Position numbers and translations under genes: made by a program
Assembly: GCA_937921525.1 (NCBI GenBank)
Contig: CAKZUM010000734.1
Coordinates: forward strand, 1-9,122
Length of the DNA: 9,122 bases
Source: an uncultured Saprospiraceae bacterium
GTDB lineage: Bacteria > Bacteroidota > Bacteroidia > Chitinophagales > Saprospiraceae
Direction of reading: 5' to 3'
In this document: in pieces, positions 1-8,141 of the stretch
How positions within the stretch are numbered: the stretch's first letter is position 1
How the letters are laid out: each line of letters starts with the position of its first letter
The notes under the pieces: generated by a model
Databases searched by the model: none
What the model was told of the DNA's origin: nothing
What the model saw: only the letters and a program-made list of their open reading frames with translations

Positions 1-3000
1 TTATCGAATTAATTGAAAATAACCTTGCAAACATTTATTTTGATCGTCTCCTAATCGGAGTAAATAAAAGTAAGTACCCGCCGGTAACTGCTTTCCATTA
101 TAAGTGCCTGTCCAATCATTTTTATAGGCAGTAGAAGTATATACTTCATCCCCCCAACGATTGAATATTTTCAATTCGCTATTAAAATCTAGTTCATCAA
201 TACAAGGTATTTTTAAACCATCATTGAGTCCATCTCCATTTGGAGTAATTACATTGGGTGCAAAACATTGAACATCTTGATTGTCATCTACGATATTAAT
301 TTTTACAGTCGCTTGATCGCACATATCCGAACAAGAGGAATTACAGACCTCATATTCAAATTCATCTGTTCCAAAGTAATTTGGATTCGGTGTATATTGA
401 ACCATACCGTCTTGGCTTTCTAATTTACCAAATGCGGGTTGTTTGGTGATATTGACTTCATAACCATTTAGTCCATCTAATAGGTCATTCTCTAAAAGAC
501 TGGTCGGTTCCAATTCATTATTAATTTGAATGGTGTACTCATCATCTGTTGCCAGAATAGCCGAGCCATCTCTAAAAGCAAATACCGTATCTGTAGAAAA
601 ATTATCACAGCCTTTATAAGACAAAGACCATACAATAGTATTTCCACCTTGATCTAAATTTCTGATAATTGTATTATTATCACTAGCATCAACAATGGCT
701 GCATTAGAATTAAGGACAGACCATTGACCGACACCTATCGTTGGCTGAACGGCCTCTACTGATATTTCGGATGTCGCACAAAAGCTGCTAGACTCATCCA
801 AGATGAATGCTGTTTCTTCAGGAATTTCGTCTACTTCTAAATTAACTTTATTAGACAATTCACTCGTACAACCTTCATTCGTCAAGGCTACAAAATAATC
901 CCCTGCGCTTGTTACATCTGAATTTGAAATTTGTAATGTACCTTCTAATGTTTCCCCCACTAATTGATTGGTAGACTCATGGTACCACTGATAAAACAAG
1001 GCTCGATTAGTCACTACATCTGGGGAATTAGTTGCTTTCAAAATAGCCAATTCTCCTACACACACTTGTTCCTCCTCAGCTGTCAAAAATGGGGTTTCTG
1101 GTTTTTCTTTTACCGCTACCATTGTTGCCTCTGTCTGATTAGGACAACCATTTAAGGTAACTACTGCAAAATATTCTCCTGCATTTTCAGTAGAAGATTC
1201 TGGTATAGAAGGATTAATTAATTTAGAAGAAAAATTATTAGGGCCAAACCATTCATAAGTTGCACCAGTTAAAAAAGGTGCTGCTAGATCAATCTTATCT
1301 CCTTCACAGGCAGGGTTAGTGACAGTTGCAGTACTACTTATTGCCATCCCTGGTAAAGCAGGTTGTACATCTACCTTTTCAAAATTAGATTGCGCACTAG
1401 TACAACCATCTACATTAATAGAGACGCCATAGAAGCCATCTTCTTGTGAAGTAATATTAGAAATTGGAAAAGTAGACACAGCGGTAGAGGCTAGAATCGT
1501 TTCTGTTTTACCATCACTAAATAACCAACCATAGGAAATTTCATCCGCTTCATAAGTGGTAGCATTTAATTGTAAAACACCACCAGCACAGACACTCTCC
1601 TCTACAAATATTTCTGGTTTTTCTGGTTTAGGTTTTACTTTCAGACTGACTTCATTAGTAATCGTACCACAGCCATCAAAAGAAACAATTGCATAGTATT
1701 CTCCAGCCTGATCTAAATCTGCGCTAATAATAGAGGGGTTCGGTTGGTCGGAGAAAAAACCCTTTGGACCAAACCATTTATACGTTGCATTTTCTATAGA
1801 AGAAGTAAAGAAAGATACCGTTTCTCCCTCGCATACTGGCTTATCAGAAACAATGGTTGAAAAGGCAGTTACATCCTCTAATGAACTTTGTATATCTATT
1901 AATGCGGCATTCGATTTGACAGAGGTACAACCGTCAATGACTACTTGAACAGAGTATGAACCTGCTACTCCATCTGTCACATCAGAGAATGCGAAATTAG
2001 GAGTTGGCGTGGTCGTCACTAAAATATCTTCGCCGTTACCATTATCATAAAACCAGTTGTATCGAACACTCACACCAGAATATGCTGTTGTTTGCAATTC
2101 TAAACGATCTCCAAAACATAAGCTATTTTCTCTAGCTAATAATTGAGGAACAGCAGGTTGTTCTCTTACTAAAACATCAATCTCATTGGTCAATTTCGTA
2201 CAGCCACCTAAAGTAATTCTTGCGAAATATTTTCCAGAGTCATCTTTGTCTGCATCTGGAATAGTAAAGCCTCTTCTTCTAGAAACAATTCCATTTGGAC
2301 CAAACCATTCATACTCCGCACCGTCAATATCTGTAGCTGTAATGATTACCCTTTCTCCTGAACAAGCAGGGCTAGATAGCGTAGCATTTGAACTAGCCTT
2401 CAAATTACCCAATGCTTCTTCTACAGAAATTTGCTGTATATTAGAGGAGGAAGAAATACAACCATCGACTGTTACTTCTACAGAATATTGTCCATTATTT
2501 GGAATATCTGCACGGTCTATAAAGAAAGTTGGTTCTTCTGTACTTTCTATTAATTGCTGCTCTGTTCCATTATTAAAATACCAGTTATATTGAATATTTT
2601 GACCGTTGGTAATTGTTGCATTTAACTGAATGGTTTCTCCTGAACAGAAATTATTTTGAGAAACGCTTAACTCTGGAACACCGGGCACTCCATTGATTAA
2701 AACGTTAATGGGTTCCGTTGTTTCTGAACATTCTCCTGCGGTAACGATTGCAAAATACTGACCCGACATATTAGGTTGTGCCGCTGCTATAGATGGTTCT
2801 CTTTGTCTAGACAATAAGCCGTTAGGACCAAACCATTCGTAAGTAGCATTTGCAACTTCTGGAATACTAAAAGAAATTTCTTCACCAGAACATGCAGGCG
2901 CAGTTGCCATTGCGGTAGAAGTAGGCGTTACTGCTAATGAAGGTTGCACAGCCAAGAATTGTACAGGCGAAGGATCTGATTCACAGGTTTCTGATTTGGC

Positions 3001-6000
3001 AATTGCCAAGTAAAAACCTGTCTCATTATCCGTTGCATTTTCAATCGTATAATTTGGGTCTTCTGTTGTGGCGATTAAATTTAAAGTATCATTTTGTAAG
3101 ACATACCATTCATAGTTTGTCGTTGTTGCCTCTGCATTCTCGACCACCAATTCAATACTTTCCTGATTACAAAATTCTTCTTTATCTGTTTGCAATTGTG
3201 GGGTAGCAGGTGTATTGTTGATTAATAAATCTACGTCATTTGACTCTGCAGTACAAGCACCTAAGGTAGCCACCGCATAGTACGTTCCACTAGTAGCATC
3301 TGTGATACTAGGAGACACTTCGGTAGAGAAAGAACCATTCGGACCAAACCACTCATAGCTTGCCCCTTCGATAGTACTTACTTGGAATTCAATAGACGTT
3401 CCTGTACAAGCAGCACCTAATACACCAATAGAAGAACTTGCTTCTATGGACAGTGTTTGTACTACTATTGCTGAAGGCAGAGAGGTATTAGATGGGCAAC
3501 CTCCATCAACTGCTATTACGGAATAATCTCCTGTATTTCCTAATTGAACACTATCCATTTGAAAACTTGCATCGGTAGTCGTTGCTATTAATTCTGAGGT
3601 AGTTCCGTTATCAAAATACCATTCATAAGTCACGGAATCGCCTGCCACCTCCGTTGCATTTAAAGTAAGTATTTCTCCTGTACAAAGAGACGCAGGTGGT
3701 ACTATGATCTCTGGTTGTTGAGGCGTTTTTTGGATAGCCACTTCCAATTCATTGGACTCTACAGAACACGCGCCTATATTTGCAGTTGCATAATAAACAC
3801 CCGATTGATTACTATCTGTTGTGTCGATTTCGATAGTAGATCCAGTAGCAATTAAGCCTTGTGGACCAAACCACTCATACACCGTATTGCTATCACCAAT
3901 TTCAAAAACACTCAAGGTAATAGGGGCACCAGCGCAAACAGGATCTTCAGAAAAAGCAAAGGCAAATAATTCCAAGCTATCCATCGCAGGGCCTACTATC
4001 AAAGTAACTCCTTCAGAGGTAACAATACCGCATCCTTCCGCATTGATTGCCACAGAATAAGTTCCAGTATCCGTTTCTTGAATTCCTTCTAATTGGAGTG
4101 TAGAATCAGTAGTAGTCGCTATTAGTCTACTAGAGTCTCCATTATCAAAATACCATTCATAAGCCATTCCCATTACAGGAACAGCGGTGGTTGTTAATGT
4201 AATATCTTGCCCTGCACAAAGTGTCGTTTCACTTAACTGTAAAACAGGTGCGGGTGGCATTTCTATTTGGTCAAAACTTGTAGTTAGTAAGTTAGATTCA
4301 CAACCTTGTGCGGTCGTTAACACTAAACTATAAGTGCCTATTGTGTCAATACCCGTTAGTGTAAAACTATCGGTTAAAGTAACTCCTGTTAATAAAAAAT
4401 CTCCGGGTCCCGTCCAAGTATAAAACAAAGAATCCACCAAAGAATCTGTTCTAACAACCATCAAATTGATTGGTGTATCTTTACAGAAGGTCGTTCCAAT
4501 TACTTCACTTAGTATAGGAGTATTTCCACTATGACAATCAAATTCTACAACATTAGCCAGTTCGTTATTATTCGTATCGTTACAAGGAAGACTAGTACAT
4601 TCCTCACTATCTAATAATAAATCGCCATCACTATCTAAATCATCTATATCCAATAAAGAATCATTATCAGTATCTACACAGGGCGATCCTCCGGGGCATT
4701 CAAAACTATCTGGAATACCATCCCCGTCTCTATCTGTATCTTGAAAATCAGGTCTACCATCCCTATCACCATCAGTTGGCGTAGAACTAACTAATAAAGT
4801 CGTACCTGTCATATCTTCAATTCCTTGCCCGTTTCTATTAATAACTGGAGCTCCTTGTCCTATAACTCCATTATTATCTGGGTCTGGTTGATTTGCTTCA
4901 AATACATCAAAGATACCATCCGCATCACTATCCAAATCTCTGAAATCGGCTATTTGATCTTCATCTGTATCTATAAGATTAGAAGTGGAAAATGGTAGAA
5001 AACTTATCGTATCCATCGCAACTCCATAATGATCTACAACGGGCGTACCATCTCCAATAACACCGTCTTCATTTGTATCGGTTCCAAGATTTTCTACAAC
5101 ATCATTGATACCATCATTATCAGAATCTAGATCATGCCAATCAGCAACGCCATCTCCATCTGTATCAGGAGGAAGGGCTATACTAATCGTAGAGGTATCA
5201 GGAATGATGCTAAGTACGATTCCCATATTTGATACCGCAGGAACTCCTCCTGCCCCATCGTCAATTCGACCATTATCATTGGTATCCATCGTACCATAAT
5301 TTCCTTCGGTCACATCATTGATACCATCATTATCTGCATCTAAGTCTTTGTAATCAAATACCCGATCTTTATCTTTATCAGAAATAAAGTAGGAAATAGT
5401 TGCTCCAAAATCATCTGCATCTGTAGCTACATTATTGAACAATCCATTTAAACCAAACATCGTTTGATCTCCATCAATGATACCATTTTGATCTATATCT
5501 TCTTGTTGATGTCCTGCCTCTACTACATCTAAAATACCATCATTATCTGCATCTAAATCTAAATGATCTGGCACTTGGTCGCCATCCAAATCATAGTTAC
5601 GACTCAGTCGATCACAGATACCGTCCATATCATTATCTTCACAATCATTGTTATAAGCAACATCATTCGCATCTAAATAATTTGGAATATCATCTCCATC
5701 TTCATCGCCACTTGGGTCTACATCTGTCGGACAAATATATCCATCAAAGGCATTACAAAATTCTAGTGCATCTGGAATACCATCATTATCATCATCAATA
5801 TCTATATCATTAGTAATTCCATCTCCATCAGAATCAATCCGAACTGCCGAAGCGCATGACTCCATTATAGCAATAGGAAACATACCAACAGTAGGGTTTG
5901 GAAATTCTATAAAAGTCCAATAATCTAATAGTAAGTTATCTCCAAATCTATCCGTATAGGTATAGGGAGTGGTAGTAGGTTGTGCATTGCCAGGTACTCC

Positions 6001-7434
6001 ACCTCCACTTACTCCACCACCTACTAAAGAATGGTCGTAATAAAAATCATCGGCTGGACTATTTCTACCATTTAATCTGGTAAAAGTCACCCCACCCCTA
6101 TTATTTTCAACATCAAACATCATTATATGAATCTCTCCATTTCTAGACGAGATGTTATAGTTCAATTGAAGATTAGTATTGGCTGCTACTATATTGCCCT
6201 CTCCATCTTTACCATCCCAAAAAATGGAATCTACTCCTGTTCCTACAAATGCAGAAAGAGAGCGATCCGTTCGATCATCAAAAGTGCCATTTCCATTCAA
6301 ATCCAAATCAACAGAAACAGTTACACTATTATTCGAGGTAAAAATAATATATCCACCAGCCCCTACTATTGTTGTATTAGCTGGATTGCAGATTTTTTCA
6401 TCTTCCACCATTCCTCTAAAACTGACATCAGTCATTTCAGGTATATCCGTACTTGGTTCGTTGTATAACCAAGTGGTATGTGTGTCGCTGTTGGCAACAT
6501 CCGTCACCATTGCCTTAGCAGGCATATCTGTTGACGGAGGATTAAAAAATAATTTATTATTGATTAAAGATCCAGCATCTTTAGCTTGCGGATCATATAG
6601 GTAGTTGTTTTCTGATACCCAAGTACTAGGGTCAGCAGATCGGGTGTAAACACTATCTGCAAGAGAAAAATAAGTTGGCTGTTGATCCCCATTAACGATT
6701 CCAAAAGAATTGGAAAATAAAGGAAAACCCCAAGGGTCTGTATCGTTAAAATCTACTTGATAAATATACCCATCTCTGGAGAGTACATAAAAACTTGGAG
6801 AAGTATTATTCCCGTTATTATTTTGAATGGAAATATACTCATTGGAGTACACCCGACCTTCGACCTGTTGACCCAGCTCATTCCCTGCCGCTCCTTGAGT
6901 GACTGTTACATCCCAAGCTAATACAGATCGTTGTACAAGAGGTTGATGTTCTATTCTATTCCAAGGCGTACCATTATTAATATTCTCAAATGAATTACGA
7001 GTAGGATTTGGGAATCCTAATTGAATCGTCCAGACACCTTCTGAGTTCATTGTTACAGGAACTACTCCTGGCTCATAGCCAATACCATTTGACGTACCAC
7101 CACCTGTAGGTCCATTTAATTCTTCCGTATGATTATGAATAATCGCTTTACCATCATCCCCATTGAAAGTCATTACTAATGTTCCATCGGGGCTATATAC
7201 ATTGATAAAACCACCAGTAATACCTACATGGCTAGCCCCTACATTAATAAATTCTCCATGACGAGCAAAAACTTTCAATTGCTGATTTTGCTCTGCGTTG
7301 TAAAACAATCGGGTTCCGGGATAGCCCCAAAAATCTTTTGAGCCTTCCGCTTGTAAACCAGCATAAGTGAAAAATAACACAACTAATGCCAACAATAATT
7401 TGCTACAATTCGGGAGGTAAATTCTGAGTTTCAT
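1..7434 (-). CDS. Giant modular T9SS-secreted surface protein (TSP3-like region, 14 Ig-like domains, type B CTD)
   Basis: Complete 2477-residue gene: ATG at 7434, TAA at 1-3. Residues 1-29 form a signal peptide (Lys/Arg start, hydrophobic LLLALVVLFF core, likely cleavage after GLQA), which supports this start; no Shine-Dalgarno is visible, as is common in Bacteroidota. Residues 30 to about 530 are an N-terminal module I cannot assign to a named family; it has one DLNGNGTFDD calcium-loop-like motif near 380 and an FWDGKDGEGN motif near 405. Residues about 534-965 are acidic TSP3-like repeats, about 969-2205 are fourteen Ig-like domains, about 2206-2290 a Cys-containing beta domain, about 2291-2385 a cadherin-like/Big_9-like domain (NDLLDG, YTPNPNYFGTDEFEYEV), and 2387-2477 the CHU_C domain. 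Inferred role: a long, calcium-stiffened adhesin or matrix protein exported by Sec and then T9SS. The overall class is secure; ligand and exact role are unknown. Confidence 0.95.
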   Translation of the reverse strand: MKLRIYLPNCSKLLLALVVLFFTYAGLQAEGSKDFWGYPGTRLFYNAEQNQQLKVFARHGEFINVGASHVGITGGFINVYSPDGTLVMTFNGDDGKAIIHNHTEELNGPTGGGTSNGIGYEPGVVPVTMNSEGVWTIQLGFPNPTRNSFENINNGTPWNRIEHQPLVQRSVLAWDVTVTQGAAGNELGQQVEGRVYSNEYISIQNNNGNNTSPSFYVLSRDGYIYQVDFNDTDPWGFPLFSNSFGIVNGDQQPTYFSLADSVYTRSADPSTWVSENNYLYDPQAKDAGSLINNKLFFNPPSTDMPAKAMVTDVANSDTHTTWLYNEPSTDIPEMTDVSFRGMVEDEKICNPANTTIVGAGGYIIFTSNNSVTVSVDLDLNGNGTFDDRTDRSLSAFVGTGVDSIFWDGKDGEGNIVAANTNLQLNYNISSRNGEIHIMMFDVENNRGGVTFTRLNGRNSPADDFYYDHSLVGGGVSGGGVPGNAQPTTTPYTYTDRFGDNLLLDYWTFIEFPNPTVGMFPIAIMESCASAVRIDSDGDGITNDIDIDDDNDGIPDALEFCNAFDGYICPTDVDPSGDEDGDDIPNYLDANDVAYNNDCEDNDMDGICDRLSRNYDLDGDQVPDHLDLDADNDGILDVVEAGHQQEDIDQNGIIDGDQTMFGLNGLFNNVATDADDFGATISYFISDKDKDRVFDYKDLDADNDGINDVTEGNYGTMDTNDNGRIDDGAGGVPAVSNMGIVLSIIPDTSTISIALPPDTDGDGVADWHDLDSDNDGINDVVENLGTDTNEDGVIGDGTPVVDHYGVAMDTISFLPFSTSNLIDTDEDQIADFRDLDSDADGIFDVFEANQPDPDNNGVIGQGAPVINRNGQGIEDMTGTTLLVSSTPTDGDRDGRPDFQDTDRDGDGIPDSFECPGGSPCVDTDNDSLLDIDDLDSDGDLLLDSEECTSLPCNDTNNNELANVVEFDCHSGNTPILSEVIGTTFCKDTPINLMVVRTDSLVDSLFYTWTGPGDFLLTGVTLTDSFTLTGIDTIGTYSLVLTTAQGCESNLLTTSFDQIEMPPAPVLQLSETTLCAGQDITLTTTAVPVMGMAYEWYFDNGDSSRLIATTTDSTLQLEGIQETDTGTYSVAINAEGCGIVTSEGVTLIVGPAMDSLELFAFAFSEDPVCAGAPITLSVFEIGDSNTVYEWFGPQGLIATGSTIEIDTTDSNQSGVYYATANIGACSVESNELEVAIQKTPQQPEIIVPPASLCTGEILTLNATEVAGDSVTYEWYFDNGTTSELIATTTDASFQMDSVQLGNTGDYSVIAVDGGCPSNTSLPSAIVVQTLSIEASSSIGVLGAACTGTSIEFQVSTIEGASYEWFGPNGSFSTEVSPSITDATSGTYYAVATLGACTAESNDVDLLINNTPATPQLQTDKEEFCNQESIELVVENAEATTTNYEWYVLQNDTLNLIATTEDPNYTIENATDNETGFYLAIAKSETCESDPSPVQFLAVQPSLAVTPTSTAMATAPACSGEEISFSIPEVANATYEWFGPNGLLSRQREPSIAAAQPNMSGQYFAIVTAGECSETTEPINVLINGVPGVPELSVSQNNFCSGETIQLNATITNGQNIQYNWYFNNGTEQQLIESTEEPTFFIDRADIPNNGQYSVEVTVDGCISSSSNIQQISVEEALGNLKASSNATLSSPACSGERVIITATDIDGAEYEWFGPNGIVSRRRGFTIPDADKDDSGKYFARITLGGCTKLTNEIDVLVREQPAVPQLLARENSLCFGDRLELQTTAYSGVSVRYNWFYDNGNGEDILVTTTPTPNFAFSDVTDGVAGSYSVQVVIDGCTSVKSNAALIDIQSSLEDVTAFSTIVSDKPVCEGETVSFFTSSIENATYKWFGPKGFFSDQPNPSIISADLDQAGEYYAIVSFDGCGTITNEVSLKVKPKPEKPEIFVEESVCAGGVLQLNATTYEADEISYGWLFSDGKTETILASTAVSTFPISNITSQEDGFYGVSINVDGCTSAQSNFEKVDVQPALPGMAISSTATVTNPACEGDKIDLAAPFLTGATYEWFGPNNFSSKLINPSIPESSTENAGEYFAVVTLNGCPNQTEATMVAVKEKPETPFLTAEEEQVCVGELAILKATNSPDVVTNRALFYQWYHESTNQLVGETLEGTLQISNSDVTSAGDYFVALTNEGCTSELSNKVNLEVDEIPEETAFILDESSSFCATSEISVEAVQPTIGVGQWSVLNSNAAIVDASDNNTIIRNLDQGGNTIVWSLSYKGCDNFSTDTVFAFRDGSAILATDDEYTIQINNELEPTSLLENDLLDGLNGYEVNITKQPAFGKLESQDGMVQYTPNPNYFGTDEFEYEVCNSSCSDMCDQATVKINIVDDNQDVQCFAPNVITPNGDGLNDGLKIPCIDELDFNSELKIFNRWGDEVYTSTAYKNDWTGTYNGKQLPAGTYFYLLRLGDDQNKCLQGYFQLIR
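4..276 (-). other. Type B T9SS sorting domain (gliding motility-associated CTD, CHU_C)
   Basis: This encodes residues 2387-2477, the extreme C terminus. It opens with CFAPNVITPNGDGLND, continues with LKIFNRWGDEVY and W-TGTYNGKQLPAGTYFY, and ends GYFQLIR. This is the characteristic order of the CHU_C/gliding_CTERM family. In Bacteroidota this domain directs proteins through the outer-membrane T9SS translocon; in Flavobacterium type B cargo such as SprB also needs a dedicated SprF (PorP/SprF-type) partner. The domain is full length with no missing strand, so the protein should be competent for export. Confidence 0.95.
280..561 (-). other. Cadherin-like / Big_9-type domain
   Basis: Residues about 2291-2385 read ATDDEYTIQ, then SLLENDLLDG, then QPAFGKLES, and finally YTPNPNYFGTDEFEYEVC. 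The N-D-x-x-DG motif followed by YTPNPNYFG-DEF-Y is typical of bacterial cadherin-like (Big_9/VCBS-related) domains in surface proteins. It probably acts as a spacer between the Ig array and the sorting domain. A CNSSCSDMC cluster near the end is an unusual local concentration of cysteines. Confidence 0.75.
562..820 (-). other. Unassigned beta domain between the Ig array and the cadherin-like domain
   Basis: Residues about 2206-2290 break the Ig alternation. They contain two cysteines (SSFCATSE and YKGCDN), a GQWSV strand and an IRNLDQGGNTIVWSL stretch. This pattern resembles PKD-like or SprB-type repeats seen near the C terminus of other gliding-associated proteins, but it lacks the YEW core of the preceding domains. 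The boundaries are approximate and the family assignment is an inference. Confidence 0.5.
820..4530 (-). repeat. Seven B-A dyads of Ig-like domains (14 domains), coding repeat
   Basis: The core tryptophans fall at residues 1007, 1094, 1188, 1272, 1362, 1443, 1534, 1618, 1710, 1794, 1887, 1970, 2062 and 2150. They alternate strictly between a YEWFGPNG type (B; first copy degenerate, TWTGPGD) and a YEWYFDNG type (A). Each domain starts near C-x-G-x-x-I-x-L and ends near G-x-Y-x-V-x-x-x-GC, suggesting one conserved cysteine pair per domain. B-to-A linkers are proline-rich (for example KPKPEKPEI). The B core is visible in the DNA as CCAAACC at 1244, 1769, 2300, 2828, 3344 and 3866, giving a period of 516-531 bases, about 175 residues. 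The array therefore appears to have grown by duplication of two-domain units. Confidence 0.9.
4540..5838 (-). repeat. Thrombospondin type 3-like calcium-binding repeat region
   Basis: Residues about 534-965 carry about twenty D-x-D-x-D-G type loops (for example DSDGDGITND, DADNDGINDV, DTDGDGVADW). The central modules follow one plan: D-x-DGD-x-x-x-D-x-x-DLD-x-DNDGI-x-DV-x-E, then a D-x-N-x-DG-x-I-x-x-G loop, then a non-acidic insert of roughly 20-30 residues. In the DNA the 14-mer ATACCATCATTATC recurs exactly at 5108, 5321, 5534 and 5777 (spacings 213, 213, 243), and shorter ATACCATC copies occur at 4913 and 4715. TSP3 repeats bind many calcium ions and become rigid; that role is inferred here from the motif. 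Confidence 0.9.
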
Positions 7435-7487
7435 AGTGATTATAAAGTGTTGTCTTAGAATTTTTTATTGATTAATTATTCCTATTT

Positions 7488-7520
7488 CTATCCGATAAAG
7501 GATAGATGACCCTATGTCAT
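7488..7520. other. Two adjacent short dyads upstream of the giant gene
   Basis: CTATCC (7488-7493), six-base loop, GGATAG (7500-7505) is followed with no gap by ATGAC (7506-7510), five-base loop, GTCAT (7516-7520). They lie 54-86 bases upstream of the giant gene's start, where its promoter or 5' leader would be, and they abut the insertion-like element. The stems are short and there is no T-tract, so they could be an operator, a leader structure or chance. Confidence 0.3.
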
Positions 7521-7530
7521 AAAGCCATAC
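7520..7530. repeat. Left copy of 11-bp direct repeat (candidate target-site duplication)
   Basis: TAAAGCCATAC lies immediately outside the left end of the palindromic element and is identical to 7670-7680. Sequence similarity stops on both sides of the 11-mer, which fits a target duplication better than a longer segmental repeat. Confidence 0.7.
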
Positions 7531-7669
7531 CACACTACTCGACATTGTTCAGAACAGAGAACAGAGAGTAGAGACGTATTTCGTTTAAAAAATGATAAAA
7601 TTTCGTAGTTTTTTAAACGAAATCTGTCTCTGTCCTCTCGGTTCTCTGCTCTTCAAATATCGAGTATTG
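7531..7669. mobile_element. MITE-like 139-bp imperfect palindrome with 11-bp flanking duplication
   Basis: The left arm (7531-7592) and right arm (7609-7669) are imperfect inverted repeats around a 16-base loop. Matching blocks are the inner 15-bp stem ATTTCGTTTAAAAAA (7578-7592 with 7609-7623), AGAGAC (7570-7575 with 7626-7631), GAGAG (7564-7568 with 7635-7639), CAGAGAAC (7555-7562 with 7641-7648) and TACTCGA (7536-7542 with 7660-7666). The ends are CA and TG. The exact 11-mer TAAAGCCATAC directly abuts both ends. It has no coding capacity, so any movement would need a transposase supplied in trans. The palindrome is certain; mobility is inferred from the flanking duplication. A transcript of either strand would form one long hairpin. 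Confidence 0.65.
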
Positions 7670-7680
7670 TAAAGCCATAC
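7670..7680. repeat. Right copy of 11-bp direct repeat (candidate target-site duplication)
   Basis: TAAAGCCATAC lies immediately outside the right end of the palindromic element and is identical to 7520-7530. Removing 7531-7680 would restore an apparently intact AT-rich upstream region for the giant gene. Confidence 0.7.
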
Positions 7681-7869
7681 AAGTAGGAACTTAATGAGGT
7701 AAATAATTAATTAATAAAAATATTCTTATAAGTAAATCGGTTATAAAAACGTTACAAAACGATCTTAATAGTTATCGGAAAAAATTCAGGTAAGTACATT
7801 TCTTATCGAAAAGTCTGGTAGATGTGTCAACTAGGTGCAAAATGTAAACATCGCTCACAATTATCTAAT

Positions 7870-7889
7870 AATCATGTTATTACATGATT
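7870..7889. promoter_or_regulatory. Perfect 8-bp-stem dyad, possible operator or hairpin
   Basis: AATCATGT (7870-7877) and ACATGATT (7882-7889) form a perfect inverted repeat around TATT. It is about 435 bases upstream of the giant gene and about 300 bases downstream of the methyltransferase stop. A 20-base symmetric site could bind a dimeric regulator or form a transcript hairpin. No T-tract follows on either strand, so it does not look like a terminator. Function is unknown. Confidence 0.35.
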
Positions 7890-8048
7890 TGGTAATCGGT
7901 TTTCAGTACAGTATGTGAATCTTGATGAATGTGGTTGTCAAACAGATAGGACTGTTCTCTCTAGTAATTAAATAAGAATAATACAAATATGATACCAAGA
8001 GGAATATAGGATGGAAAGTGGAGAAAAATTAACAATAGGAACAACAGC

Positions 8049-8141
8049 AATGGCTGATACCTAAGAGAAGCTTAGAGCAAAGGATGGTAGCAGTCATTTA
8101 TATCAAAGAAGAGATTTGTCTATTGGAAGATATCAGCCATT
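8049..8141. other. Inverted-repeat-bounded intergenic segment, possible structured RNA
   Basis: AATGGCTGATA (8049-8059) is exactly inverted as TATCAGCCATT (8131-8141), separated by 71 bases. Just inside the left arm is a smaller dyad, CTAAG (8061-8065) with CTTAG (8071-8075). The segment starts 51 bases past the methyltransferase stop in its direction of transcription, so in that transcript it would be a 3' untranslated structure. It could also be a small RNA or a decayed element. Only the complementarity is certain. Confidence 0.35.

Noticed and set aside
1244..3872. Regularly spaced CCAAACC cores considered as a CRISPR-like array
   Set aside because: The period of about 525 bases and an intact reading frame through every unit show coding domain repeats, not CRISPR.
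964..6604. Plus-strand open frames of 63-141 codons inside the giant gene (964-1155, 2186-2593, 2937-3206, 3821-4060, 5105-5299, 6127-6468, 6179-6604)
   Set aside because: All are antisense to a continuous reading frame with clear domain structure; their recurrence follows the coding repeats and none shows a recognisable domain.
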